DNA from: Mangrovibacter phragmitis
GTDB lineage: Bacteria > Pseudomonadota > Gammaproteobacteria > Enterobacterales > Enterobacteriaceae
Assembly: GCF_001655675.1 (NCBI RefSeq)
Contig: NZ_LYRP01000001.1
Location: 930,001-994,000, forward strand
Length of the DNA: 64,000 bases
Direction: 5' to 3'
In this document: piece after piece, positions 17,059 to 25,956 of the stretch
Numbering within the stretch: the first letter of the stretch is position 1
Layout: every line of letters starts with the position of its first letter
Notes under the pieces: generated by a model
Told to the model about the DNA's origin: nothing
The model's input: only the letters and a program-made list of their open reading frames with translations
Database searches by the model: none
Position numbers and translations under genes: made by a program

Positions 17059-17370
17059 TCATCCAATTGCTATTTTAATTTTCGATATTAGTTCATCTTT
17101 ATCCCATCCCACACTATATTTAGCCTCGGGAGCATCCCAACAACTATTAGCTATTCGATTAATAATAAATTCGCCATTCGTTTCAAACGCGGGATACCAA
17201 CCAACATCAACAATAACCCCAGACTTAAATGATAATTGTAACAAATCCTCATCTAAGACCATTACTTGTGATTCTATACCCTGCGAAAAATCAATAGCCG
17301 ATAATTCATCAAATATATTTATAAGTTCAAGATAAAAATCGGTTCCTAGAATACTGTATTTTTTCATCAT
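17059..17370 (-). CDS. Small protein, likely cognate immunity of the PAAR toxin
   Basis: 103 residues, acidic to neutral, no signal peptide. Two consecutive ATGs (17370, 17367) overlap the toxin stop codon (ATGATG with TGA inside), a translational coupling typical of toxin-immunity pairs. Features include FYLELINIFDELSAIDF, VMVLDEDLLQLSFKSGVIVDVGWYP and FIINRIANSCWDAP. I do not recognise a named immunity family. Function is inferred from size and position directly behind the toxin. Confidence 0.6.
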   Translation of the reverse strand: MMKKYSILGTDFYLELINIFDELSAIDFSQGIESQVMVLDEDLLQLSFKSGVIVDVGWYPAFETNGEFIINRIANSCWDAPEAKYSVGWDKDELISKIKIAIG

Positions 17371-18971
17371 TTCAAAAGTTTCCTTGCTACGTCAGCATCT
17401 ATTGGGTGAGAGTGTATTGTGTCTTGCGACTCCTTTGTCACAACCCACGAGGTTTCCTTACCTTTATAAGCTCCTTGAACAGTATCAAACTCTTTTACCT
17501 TCCAATTTTGACCATTTGTAGTCGGTGTTCCTGTTTCCCATACATCATGGTCAATACTTGCAATATCTGCACCTTGTTTAAATTTAGCTCGCCCTGTTTT
17601 TGTGCTATCAATCACATCTTTCCACGATTTATTCTTTGGTGGATGATGTTTATATCCATGAGCAAACGACGTTTTATTTTCACTAAGGTAAATATAAATC
17701 GGCGGAATATCCAATACTGGCAGGATAAGAATATAATCCGCAAATGTCTTTTCTTCCGGTGCCGGGCTGGTTGTCGCCTCTATACCGGTATTTTCCGGCA
17801 GCGGTTCAACAATAACCGGGTTTGGTATCCTTACCGGGTTCTGGTTGCCTGTATTTGACGGAACATTGACTCCTGAACTGTCTGGCGTCCAGATAATCGT
17901 AATACGCGGCTCTTCCTCTGTGGTGAACGTATACGCCTTTCGGTTGCTGTCCCACTCCATTTTACGCACACGCACCCTGTCTTTGCCGGGTGGTGTATGC
18001 CAGCCATGAGGAACCGGATTGCCTTTATCATCCTGTTCCCATGTATAACGCACCCGTGTTGGCGCTTCACGCATCTGTTCCAGACGCATCCGGTCAATGA
18101 AGTCCTGTTCACCATCATTGAGCCTGCCGGGCATCATTCCCATCACGACTGCGGCGACGGGCGCACCGGGGCCGCTGGCGGCTATTCTCCCGGCCCCGCC
18201 TGCCATCTCACCCAGTTTTACCGCCCATGTTCCTGGCGTAATGGCTCTTCCACCTACCAGCCCAAAAATGCTGGCACCTTTAACAGCCGCCTGAGCATTA
18301 GCCGCACTTGTTGCTGCAGCTACCGCTGCCTGATAATCCATTTCCTCATGGTTACCGTTCAGCCATTTATACAGGGCGCTTCGCTGCTTCGGCTTTGGAA
18401 TATCTTCACCAGGTTTCTTTTTCCTGGCAGTCTGAGCATATTGAGGAACATCCGTATCTGATGCGGGTTCGGCAGGAGGAACGGACTGATAAAATGCCAT
18501 TTCGCCAAAGTTGATATGGGGCTCTGGCGCTTCACCGGCATCATTACAGCCCTCACCACGCAGGCAGGATTTGGCAAAGACACGATTACGATCACGTTCT
18601 TCTGCCAGTCGTTTTTCCCCGGTCTCCTGCTGTTCCAGCTGAGTAACAGGCGCAGGCAATGGTGCCTTTTCTGCCTGCTCTTCGGGCGTATCATCTCTGA
18701 TATAACAATCCGGGATTGTCTGTATAAACCGTGCACCGCACGGACAGGAGCTTACACTGTCCAGTGTTCCAGCCAGCCTTCTGCCGTTGTCCCATGAATC
18801 CGGTGTACCACCCAGAATTCTGTACACTCCCGGATGCTGGCCGCACGATACAAGGTCACCTTCCCGTGCCCCCGCCACACCATACCAGCTCAGCGTTTCA
18901 TCCCCGGTCAGTATCTTTCCCCCGCAGGTAGTCGAATCGCCCACCCGCAGGTAAAACCCCATCGCTCCCAT
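17367..18971 (-). CDS. PAAR / S-type pyocin domain toxin (probable T6SS effector)
   Basis: 534 residues. The N-terminus (about 1-95) is a PAAR spike-tip domain (FYLRVGDSTTCGGKILTG ... GDLVSCGQHPGVYRILGG), the part that caps a T6SS VgrG spike. A variable Pro/Glu-rich linker and a Gly/Ala-rich stretch (about 245-295) follow. Then comes an S-type pyocin domain with VRYTWEQDDKGNPVPHGWHTPPGKDRVRV and ITIIWTPDSSG. The C-terminal ~110 residues (YIYLSENKTSFAHGYKHHP ... GRAKFKQGADI ... TIHSHPIDADVARKLLK) are the likely toxin; the His/Lys content suggests a nuclease, but I cannot assign a family. The start at 18971 has AGGAG about 9 bases upstream. No VgrG or T6SS genes lie here, so it is an orphan effector module. 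Confidence 0.85.
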   Translation of the reverse strand: MGAMGFYLRVGDSTTCGGKILTGDETLSWYGVAGAREGDLVSCGQHPGVYRILGGTPDSWDNGRRLAGTLDSVSSCPCGARFIQTIPDCYIRDDTPEEQAEKAPLPAPVTQLEQQETGEKRLAEERDRNRVFAKSCLRGEGCNDAGEAPEPHINFGEMAFYQSVPPAEPASDTDVPQYAQTARKKKPGEDIPKPKQRSALYKWLNGNHEEMDYQAAVAAATSAANAQAAVKGASIFGLVGGRAITPGTWAVKLGEMAGGAGRIAASGPGAPVAAVVMGMMPGRLNDGEQDFIDRMRLEQMREAPTRVRYTWEQDDKGNPVPHGWHTPPGKDRVRVRKMEWDSNRKAYTFTTEEEPRITIIWTPDSSGVNVPSNTGNQNPVRIPNPVIVEPLPENTGIEATTSPAPEEKTFADYILILPVLDIPPIYIYLSENKTSFAHGYKHHPPKNKSWKDVIDSTKTGRAKFKQGADIASIDHDVWETGTPTTNGQNWKVKEFDTVQGAYKGKETSWVVTKESQDTIHSHPIDADVARKLLK

Positions 18972-19399
18972 TAGTCCGTTCTCCTGTTCTTAAAAACATG
19001 ACCTGACCAAATACCGGGGGGAAGTTCACTGGTATATTGACGACGCATTCCTTTTCCTTGTCATATTTGTGGTTAAACTGATGCAATACTAACCGATTGG
19101 TAATTTGACTTAAAATCACTTTATCTTTATGTGATTACAAAAAAATTTGTTATTTATTTAATATAAAAGCACCAAATAAACACACATGAATGGCAAATGA
19201 CATGGGCTGATACCACAGCATACGATTTAGATTATTTAGCAGAATTTGTTCCTGACACACTCAACACGGAGAGTGCAGAAAACGATTTAATCCACGCTGA
19301 TGAGGGTAGATATCATCCTGGCAAACCAACTATTCTGTACAAAAAAGAGCCCCGGATACTTCCCGTGCTGCACCTGGTTTATCTGCAAAAAGGTAAAGT
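18972..19399. other. Divergent intergenic region PAAR toxin / GNAT (428 bp)
   Basis: AT-rich near 19100-19190, suitable for divergent promoters. An open frame from ATG 19197 reads about 65 protein-like residues but then runs out of frame into the GNAT gene. It has no ribosome-binding site and could be a gene remnant. Confidence 0.35.
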
Positions 19400-19948
19400 A
19401 TGCATTTCACTTCGTCCCGCTTACTGCTGCGCCCCGTCATCCCCGGTGATGTCGATTGTCTGTTTCGTATTTATGGCGACCCGCAAACCCAGCAATTCAA
19501 CCCTGCCGGGCCTTATCCTTCCCTGGATTATGCCCGGGGAATATTGCGTTCCTGGCTGGAACACAGCAACCAGCCCGGGTTTGGGCACTGGGCAATTCTT
19601 CTTCAGGAAAACCCGCATGAAATTATTGGCTTTGGTGGGTTAACACCGCGTGTTGTCTGCGGTTACCACATCAATAATCTGGGCTACCGCTTTGCCCCGC
19701 AGTGGTGGGGAAAAGGGCTGGCAACGGAATTTGCCCGGTCAGTGGTGGCATGGGGTTTTGAGCAAGGTAAGCTTAGTGAAATTTCAGCAGTAATACGCCC
19801 GGGGCACAGTGCTTCACAACATGTACTGGAAAAAACCGGCTTTCATTTTGAACGAGAAGTAGCAGACCCGGAATACCCTTCTGCGCGCCTGTTCTTCACG
19901 CTAACAAAGGCGCAATGGCGCGCCAGCCAGGGGGCTGACGCAAAATGA
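19400..19948 (+). CDS. GNAT-family N-acetyltransferase (RimJ/RimL-like)
   Basis: 182 residues, preceded by AAAAAGG at a 6-base gap. It begins with SSRLLLRPVIPGDVDCLFRIY and continues GFGHWAILLQE, EIIGFGGL, NNLGYRFAPQWWGKGLATEFARSVV (acetyl-CoA loop W-x-x-G-x-A/G) and NSASQHVLEKTGF-type motif B (here GHSASQHVLEKTGF). This is the Acetyltransf_3 architecture, acting on amino groups of proteins or small molecules; the substrate is not predictable. It is convergent with the dehydrogenase gene, which begins to read on the other strand one base after its stop. Confidence 0.85.
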   Translation: MHFTSSRLLLRPVIPGDVDCLFRIYGDPQTQQFNPAGPYPSLDYARGILRSWLEHSNQPGFGHWAILLQENPHEIIGFGGLTPRVVCGYHINNLGYRFAPQWWGKGLATEFARSVVAWGFEQGKLSEISAVIRPGHSASQHVLEKTGFHFEREVADPEYPSARLFFTLTKAQWRASQGADAK

Positions 19949-21058
19949 TTACACAACTGCGGGTTGCCCCGCCAGGTAGCCTCCGGCCAGCCGCGTTACC
20001 CGGTCAATCGCCTGGTAAAGCGCCTGCGGTGTGACTTTTCCTGGCATATTTTGCATATCTGGCGCGATAACCGATTCCTGAACAATGGCGTCCAGTTCCT
20101 CCGGATTAAGGTCGGCAATTTCAGCAAGGCGCAGCGGTACGGCGCAGGCATGGGCCAGGGCGATGGCCTCCAGCATCTCCTCGTCACTGCGGTTTTCCAG
20201 CGCCAGCAGGCACAGGTTGCCAAAACCCACTAATAAACCATGGCCGAATTCCCGGGTTTTGTCGCAAACAGTAAAGCCTTCATAAATTGCGTGTGCGGCA
20301 GCAGCGTGTGCGCCACTGCTCATTAACGATGTCAGCCCGGCGAACATAAAAATGGCATCCAGCACTTGTTCCAGCGCTGCGTTCGATTGCCCGGCACGGG
20401 CAGCTTTACAGGCTTCGGCGCCAAATGTGGCAATCAGGTCATAACAAATACGGCTGTTAGCGCTGGATGCGCTGGCAATCCCACTCAGGTGAGTATGCTG
20501 TTCGCCAATAGCGCGGAATTCGTACCATTTTGCCAGCGTGTCGCCCAGTCCTGCAGCCAGCCAGCGCAGAGGTGCCCGCGCCAGTAATTCGCTGTCGATA
20601 ATTACGGCATGAGGCGCCTGGCTCAGTGGGTAGAGATCGCGGAAATGCCCGTCATCATGGTAACGAATGGTGAGTGGGGTAACCGCCGCACAAGTGGCTG
20701 CAATGGTAGGTACGGTAATCACTGGCACATGCGCCGCCACGCCTGTTGCTTTACAGGTATCGAGGGATTTTCCACCACCAACGCCAATAATGACATCAGC
20801 CCCCAGTGTTTCGACACAACCCGCAAGGCGGGTGATATTGCTTTCGCTGGACTGCCCGCCAAACCACTCACAACCCACCAGGGTTACACCGCTTGAGCTA
20901 AGCTGTTCACGAATAGTGGACTCAGTGGCCGAAAGGGCCTGATGCCCGCCAATCACTAATGCCCGCTCCCCCGCCTTAGCACATATTTCGCCAAGCTGAG
21001 CAATCACTCCCGGCCCCCGCAGTATCTGGGCCGGGAAAATGATGTTTTGAGCGATCAT
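19949..21058 (-). CDS. GldA/YbdH-like iron-containing alcohol dehydrogenase
   Basis: 369 residues from ATG 21058 (GGGAG 7 bases upstream; an open frame extends to 21169 without a site). The NAD-binding region has IIGVGGGKSLDTCKA and PTIAATCAAVTPLTI. Metal ligands expected for the family are visible: GLGDTLAKWYE (Asp), HAAAAHAIYEGF (His) and EFGHGLLVGF (His). It resembles glycerol dehydrogenase GldA and the hydroxycarboxylate dehydrogenase HcxA (YbdH), which reduce 2-keto acids or oxidise polyols. It lies 262 bases downstream of histidine ammonia-lyase on the same strand with a terminator between, so it probably has its own promoter. A joint pathway is possible but unproven. Confidence 0.8.
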   Translation of the reverse strand: MIAQNIIFPAQILRGPGVIAQLGEICAKAGERALVIGGHQALSATESTIREQLSSSGVTLVGCEWFGGQSSESNITRLAGCVETLGADVIIGVGGGKSLDTCKATGVAAHVPVITVPTIAATCAAVTPLTIRYHDDGHFRDLYPLSQAPHAVIIDSELLARAPLRWLAAGLGDTLAKWYEFRAIGEQHTHLSGIASASSANSRICYDLIATFGAEACKAARAGQSNAALEQVLDAIFMFAGLTSLMSSGAHAAAAHAIYEGFTVCDKTREFGHGLLVGFGNLCLLALENRSDEEMLEAIALAHACAVPLRLAEIADLNPEELDAIVQESVIAPDMQNMPGKVTPQALYQAIDRVTRLAGGYLAGQPAVV

Positions 21059-21262
21059 AGTATTTCTCCCTAATTTGTATGTTTGTGTATGACAATAAAA
21101 GTCATCGCATACTGGCCTGAACGCACCCCGCTGATGCACACCACGCACTGCTACCAAACAGCGCCCCAAACAGGCAACCCTGCGTAGATAAAGCGCGGGT
21201 AAGCAGGCAGCGAATCACCTCACAAGAGCAGTGACTGAGCAGGCGATAACCTAAAAAAGCAA

Positions 21263-21288
21263 GGGTTGTGCCACAACTGGCGCAACCC
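21263..21288 (-). terminator. Terminator of histidine ammonia-lyase gene
   Basis: A 10-bp stem with one G.U pair (21263-21272 with 21279-21288) and a 6-base loop follows the hutH stop on the minus strand. It is followed by TTGCTTTTTT on that strand. Confidence 0.75.
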
Positions 21289-21320
21289 CATCAGGAAACA
21301 AACAATGCGGTTACAGACAA

Positions 21321-22874
21321 TCAGGAACTATAGCCTGGCAGCAACGCAGTAATGGCTTCCGGCCACTGTTCACGGGAAGCCCACAGGCGCATATTTTCGA
21401 TATCTGGCGCCATCAGGCGGTCTTTTTCCAGGAATGGCACAACAGCGCGAATCGCCGCCAGTTCCGCTTCCAGGTAGCTGGCGCTTTGTAATGGGCGGTG
21501 GAACTCAATCCCTTGTGCGGCAGCCATAGCTTCAATGCCCACCACCACGCTGGTGTTAAAGCACATATCTCGCAGGCGGCGGGCGGCACCGGTTGCCATT
21601 GAAACGTGGTCTTCCTGGTTTGCTGAAGTAGGCAGGCTGTCCACACTTCCCGGGTGCGCCAGTGATTTGTTTTCTGAAGCCAGTGCGGCCGCGGTCACCT
21701 GAGCAATCATAAAGCCGGAGTTAACCCCGCCATCTTTTACCAGAAATGGTGGCAGGCCAGACAAACCGCTGTCGAGCAGCAATGCCATACGGCGCTCAGA
21801 AATCGCGCCAATTTCTGCTACCGCCAGCGCGATAATATCTGCAGCAAAGGCAACTGGCTCCGCATGGAAGTTACCACCCGAAATCACATCACCGTTATCG
21901 GCAAATACCAACGGATTATCGGATGCGGCATTGGCTTCAATACGTAAAATACGCGCAGCGTGCGTCAGGTTGTCCAGGCATGCGCCCATCACCTGTGGAA
22001 CACAGCGAATAGAGTACGGGTCCTGAACCCGGCCACAGTGAACATGAGAAGCCACAATTTCGCTGTCAGCCAGCACTTCACGCAATGCCGCCGCCACAGC
22101 GATTTGCCCGGCCTGACCACGCGCTTCGTGAATACGCGCATCCAGCGGTTTCACGGAACCTTTAATCGCCTCCAGCGAAAGTGCGCCAGCCATCAACCCG
22201 GCAGCAAAAACACGTTCCGCTTCAAATAACCCGGACAACGCCAGTGAAGTGGAAACCTGAGTACCGTTCAGTAATGCCAGCCCTTCTTTCGGCCCCAACT
22301 CGAAAGGCACCAGCCCGGCCAGCGCCAGCCCTTCAACGGCCGGGAGCTTTTCACCATTAACCCGCACATGGCCTTCGCCAATCAGCATCAGAGATAAATG
22401 CGCCAGAGGTGCCAGGTCACCAGAAGCGCCAACCGAGCCTTTTTCCGGAATACAGGGCATAACGCCGGTATTAAACAAACTAACCAGTGCATCGACAATC
22501 TCCGGGCGAATACCAGAATGGCCGCGCGCTAAGCTCAGCACCTTGGTTGCCATCACCAGCCTGACTACGTTATCCGGTAAATCACTGCCCACGCCAACAC
22601 TGTGAGACAACACCAGATTGCGTTGCAATTCAGCCAGGCGGTCTGCCGGAATACGGGTTTGCGCCAGTTTGCCAAACCCGGTGTTAATGCCGTAAACCAC
22701 CTCACCGGTATCAACAATATCCAGCACTCGTTGTTGTGCAGCCTCAATACTGGCCCGGGCGTCTTCTGCCAGTGCCAGTTGTACATTACCCTGGTAAATC
22801 TGGCGTAATTCTGCCAGCCCTGCCTGGCCTGGGTGAAGTTCACAACGGGTTAAGTGCGGGGTAGTTGCAGCCAT
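21321..22874 (-). CDS. hutH: Histidine ammonia-lyase
   Basis: 517 residues, full length. It deaminates L-histidine to trans-urocanate and ammonia using the self-made MIO cofactor; the Ala-Ser-Gly triad is in [15 protein letters not shown] near residue 145. Also seen: [16 protein letters not shown] (catalytic Tyr loop), [61 protein letters not shown] and [15 protein letters not shown]. These fit histidine rather than tyrosine or phenylalanine lyases. The start at 22874 has AGGAA 6 bases upstream. No hutU, hutI, hutG or hutC is present nearby; instead an ABC importer of the NitT/TauT type lies upstream on the same strand. Confidence 0.92.
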   Translation of the reverse strand: MAATTPHLTRCELHPGQAGLAELRQIYQGNVQLALAEDARASIEAAQQRVLDIVDTGEVVYGINTGFGKLAQTRIPADRLAELQRNLVLSHSVGVGSDLPDNVVRLVMATKVLSLARGHSGIRPEIVDALVSLFNTGVMPCIPEKGSVGASGDLAPLAHLSLMLIGEGHVRVNGEKLPAVEGLALAGLVPFELGPKEGLALLNGTQVSTSLALSGLFEAERVFAAGLMAGALSLEAIKGSVKPLDARIHEARGQAGQIAVAAALREVLADSEIVASHVHCGRVQDPYSIRCVPQVMGACLDNLTHAARILRIEANAASDNPLVFADNGDVISGGNFHAEPVAFAADIIALAVAEIGAISERRMALLLDSGLSGLPPFLVKDGGVNSGFMIAQVTAAALASENKSLAHPGSVDSLPTSANQEDHVSMATGAARRLRDMCFNTSVVVGIEAMAAAQGIEFHRPLQSASYLEAELAAIRAVVPFLEKDRLMAPDIENMRLWASREQWPEAITALLPGYSS

Positions 22875-22960
22875 AGTCTATTCCTGTATATACAAGTGTG
22901 GCGAAAAAAAATCGTTTAGTTAAGACGCCCTGCGAGCACCCGCTCTCAGGCAACCTGTGC

Positions 22961-22992
22961 TACCGGCCACCTGGCATGCAGGTGAGCCGGTA
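22961..22992 (-). terminator. Hairpin between the ABC transporter operon and hutH
   Basis: A 13-bp stem with a one-base bulge (22961-22973 with 22979-22992) and a 5-base loop lies 8 bases after the stop of the ATPase gene on the minus strand. There is no T-tract, so it may attenuate or process read-through into hutH rather than fully terminate. Confidence 0.45.
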
Positions 22993-23000
22993 CCACTCAG

Positions 23001-23780
23001 TTAGTGTGCCAGCATGGTTTCTGCCCGAATTTCTTCAGTTACGCGCGCCTTGAGCGCCATAAACTCTGGCGATGTTTTCAGCCGGTAATCCCGTGGATGT
23101 GGAAAATCAACCGGCACTTCCGTCTTGATTCGGCCAGGACGGGCGCTGAATATAGCTACTTTATTTGCCATAAAGATGGCTTCGTCAATATCGTGCGTGA
23201 CAAAGAGTACGGTTTTGCGCGACGCCTCCCAAATTGATAACAACAGCTCTTGCATCATGACCCGGGTTTGGTTATCAAGCGCGCCGAAGGGTTCATCCAT
23301 CAGTAGCACTTTCGGGTCGTTCGCCAGTGCGCGGGCAATCGCAGTACGTTGTTGCATACCGCCAGATAACTGGCGCGGGAAGTGCTGTTCAAAGCCACGC
23401 AGCCCCACTTTATGAATAAAATAATCACTGCGGGCTTTCTGTTCCGCCTTGCTGATGCCGCGTTCCTGCAGACCGAAACGGATGTTTTGCTCAACTGTCA
23501 GCCAGGGAAACAGCGTGTAGCTTTGAAAGACCATTCCGCGGTCTGCCCCCGGGCCTTCCACCCGTTCGCCATCCAGCCACACTTCCCCATTTGTTGGGGT
23601 ATCCAGCCCGGCAACAATGCGCAGTAAAGTCGATTTGCCACAGCCGGACGGGCCAAGAATGGTAATGAAATCGTTTTCATTCACCGGGTAATCTACCGGC
23701 AACAGCGCCTGGGTTTGCTCCCCGTTTGGCCCCCGGAATACCCGTTCCACCTGGCGAATGCTGAGTTTGGGATAGTGCAT
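23001..23780 (-). CDS. NitT/TauT-type ABC transporter ATP-binding protein
   Basis: About 259 residues. The start at ATG 23780 overlaps the permease stop by one base (TAATG) and has GGAG upstream; a GTG at 23795 is an alternative. Walker A is GPSGCGKST, the signature is LSGGMQQRTAIARAL, Walker B is [12 protein letters not shown], and the switch His is in [11 protein letters not shown]. The D-A-R-P-G-R-type tail (IFSARPGRIKTEVPV) is typical of SsuB/TauB/NrtD. It energises import by the permease and binding protein encoded just upstream. Confidence 0.9.
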   Translation of the reverse strand: MHYPKLSIRQVERVFRGPNGEQTQALLPVDYPVNENDFITILGPSGCGKSTLLRIVAGLDTPTNGEVWLDGERVEGPGADRGMVFQSYTLFPWLTVEQNIRFGLQERGISKAEQKARSDYFIHKVGLRGFEQHFPRQLSGGMQQRTAIARALANDPKVLLMDEPFGALDNQTRVMMQELLLSIWEASRKTVLFVTHDIDEAIFMANKVAIFSARPGRIKTEVPVDFPHPRDYRLKTSPEFMALKARVTEEIRAETMLAH

Positions 23781-24676
23781 TACAGTGAGCTCCACATAAA
23801 CAGGCGGCGGTTAACCGCTTTGAACACCAGGTCAGACAACAAGCCAATAACGCCGATAACAATAATCCCGAAGATCATTTGCCCCGTGTTGAGCAATGCC
23901 TGGCTGTCCACAATCATATGGCCTATCCCGCTGGATGAACCAATCAGTTCAGCAACAATAACGTAGGTCCATGCCCAGCCAAGTACCAAGCGCAATAACT
24001 CGGCAATTTCCGGCGCGGCTCCGGGAATAATCACCCGGCGCACCACACTTTTATTGGTGGCACCGAGGGTATACGCCGCTTCAACCAGGTCACGGCGGGC
24101 AGCACCTACCGTCACCGCCACCATCAGGGTTATCTGGAAAAATGACCCAATGAAAATAACCAGTACTTTCTGTAGTTCCCCTACCCCGGCCCACAGAATC
24201 AGCAGTGGAACAAAGGCCGATGCGGGAAGATAACGGCAAAATGAAATGAAGGGTTCGAAGAACGCTTCAACCATCTTCCAGGAGCCCATCATGATGCCCA
24301 GTGGAACCCCCAGTGCTGCTGCCAGGATAAAGCCTGCCAGTACCCGGAAAATAGTCATGCCCACATCACCGGCAAAACCATAATCCCGAAACAGGTAAAA
24401 CCCTTCTTCCAGCATGGTGGCCGGGTTGGCGAGGAATGTGGGTGAAATCAGACCGGTAAAAGTCGCCAGCGCCCACACGGCGAAAAAGAGAATAAAAAAG
24501 CAAATACCCAGTAGAATACGGTGGCGCACATTCACCGGGCGCAACGGCACCATCAGTGGGTTATGCCACACCTTTTTACTGGCCGGCAACGGAGCCGGCT
24601 CAGCAAAATGGGATATGCTATTGACGTTAGTTTCTGCGACCTGGCTTGCAGGACTTGTCATATCACGGTCCTTCAT
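23780..24676 (-). CDS. NitT/TauT-type ABC transporter permease
   Basis: 298 residues with about six membrane segments, like SsuC/TauC. The N-terminal ~50 residues are a hydrophilic cytoplasmic extension. The EAA loop coupling to the ATPase reads EAAYTLGATNKSVVRRVIIPGAAPEI. The start at 24676 overlaps the binding-protein stop as TAATG, so translation is coupled. Motifs FCRYLPASAFVPLLILWAGVGE are close to sulfonate and nitrate permeases. Confidence 0.9.
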   Translation of the reverse strand: MKDRDMTSPASQVAETNVNSISHFAEPAPLPASKKVWHNPLMVPLRPVNVRHRILLGICFFILFFAVWALATFTGLISPTFLANPATMLEEGFYLFRDYGFAGDVGMTIFRVLAGFILAAALGVPLGIMMGSWKMVEAFFEPFISFCRYLPASAFVPLLILWAGVGELQKVLVIFIGSFFQITLMVAVTVGAARRDLVEAAYTLGATNKSVVRRVIIPGAAPEIAELLRLVLGWAWTYVIVAELIGSSSGIGHMIVDSQALLNTGQMIFGIIVIGVIGLLSDLVFKAVNRRLFMWSSL

Positions 24677-25659
24677 TACTTGTTCACATACTGCGCATCG
24701 TACAGGGTGCTGATATCCGGCGTTTTACGCAGAATTTTCATTTCAGTCAGCAGGTGAGCGGCTTCATTACTGAAGGTGGTAATCTCACCACTGAAGAATT
24801 TTTTATTCGCGGCGCGATCCTGCCAGCGCAGGTAACTGGCTTCCTCAGCAAACTGTTTGCCGGTTTCTTTCACTGCAGCGCCCATAATTTCATTTGCTTT
24901 ATCCGGATTGCTTTTGATCATATCCAGTGCGTCGAAATAGCTGTCTACCAGCCCCTGAGCCGCTTTCGGGTTGTTTTTCAGCCAGTCTGGCGTACAACCC
25001 AGCGTATCCATCACCACCGGGTAATCCAGTGTGGTAGCAAGAATTTTTCCTTTTTCCGGGTTCTGGCGAATAGAAGATAAATAAGGCTCATAACTGACTG
25101 CGGCATCGTTCTGCCCGGCAATAAATGCGCGGGCTGCGGCATCCGGGCCCAGTGTTGCCAGTTTGACATCTTTCATGCTCATACCGTTTTTATCGAGGAT
25201 CCATGCCAGCAGAAAGTAAGACGATGTTCCGGGCGCATCCACACTAATGGTTTTGCCTTTCAGGTCAGTGATTTTATTGATGCCGTTACGCACAGCGATA
25301 CCATCCGCCCCATAGGATTTATCCAACTGGACAATTTGCTTAATCGGTACGCCGCTGGCATTCCAGGTCAGGTAGGTTTCAACGGTAGTGGCGGCACATT
25401 GCAGTGCACCGGAAGCAATCGCAAGATGGCGGGATTGCTGTGGCACCATTTTCAATGTCACGTCCAGGCCGTGCTTTTTAAAAATGCCGGTTTTCTGTGC
25501 CAGTGTCAGTGGTGCAAACCCTGTCCAGCCAGAAATACCAATGACGACGGGTGTATCGGCAGCCTGTGCAAGACCACCCGTTACCGCACTTATTGCCAGC
25601 GCTACGCCACATGCAGACAAGACGCGCTTCAATCTGTTTTTTGCATTTTTTTTGTTCAT
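24676..25659 (-). CDS. NitT/TauT-type ABC transporter substrate-binding protein
   Basis: About 327 residues from ATG 25659 (AGGAG at a 6-base gap). A signal peptide is evident: MNKKNAKNRLKRVL followed by a hydrophobic core ending GGLAQAAD. The mature part, VVIGISGWTGFAPLTLAQKTGIFKKHGLDV, QQSRHLAIASGALQCAATTVETYL and DLKGKTISVDAPGTSSYFLL, is the SsuA/TauA/NMT1-like periplasmic fold. The ligand is not predictable. With histidine ammonia-lyase downstream, histidine, urocanate or another imidazole or amine compound is a candidate. Confidence 0.88.
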   Translation of the reverse strand: MNKKNAKNRLKRVLSACGVALAISAVTGGLAQAADTPVVIGISGWTGFAPLTLAQKTGIFKKHGLDVTLKMVPQQSRHLAIASGALQCAATTVETYLTWNASGVPIKQIVQLDKSYGADGIAVRNGINKITDLKGKTISVDAPGTSSYFLLAWILDKNGMSMKDVKLATLGPDAAARAFIAGQNDAAVSYEPYLSSIRQNPEKGKILATTLDYPVVMDTLGCTPDWLKNNPKAAQGLVDSYFDALDMIKSNPDKANEIMGAAVKETGKQFAEEASYLRWQDRAANKKFFSGEITTFSNEAAHLLTEMKILRKTPDISTLYDAQYVNK

Positions 25660-25900
25660 CGACCACTCCTGAGAAAACAACCTGTTATTGGAAAGTGATA
25701 ACCCCAAATGCTGTGCTGTACGCCTGATATTACAATCCGCAAATACGATAAAGGCGAACGCGTATAGTCTTGTCTATACAAGCTACAGTCACAAAGTTGC
25801 AATGCGTGTGCCAGCTTTTTCAACCCCGTTACAGACGGGATATCCGGCAGGAGAGAAGAAAGAAATGTGCATAAAACAGGGCAAACGCCCTAATGGAGTG

Positions 25901-25926
25901 CATGCCCTGCGCAAAGGCAGGGCATG
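25901..25926. terminator. 10-bp perfect stem-loop between chemoreceptor and ABC operon
   Basis: CATGCCCTGC at 25901-25910 pairs exactly with 25917-25926 over a 6-base loop. It lies 31 bases past the chemoreceptor stop (minus strand), so it may end that transcript; the T-tract is poor. Confidence 0.5.
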
Positions 25927-25956
25927 GAGGGACTGATTAACCTCACCAGCTGCTTA

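Noticed and set aside
19197-19643. 148-codon plus-strand frame before the GNAT gene
   Set aside because: The second half overlaps the GNAT gene out of frame and there is no ribosome-binding site; at most the first 65 codons are a remnant.
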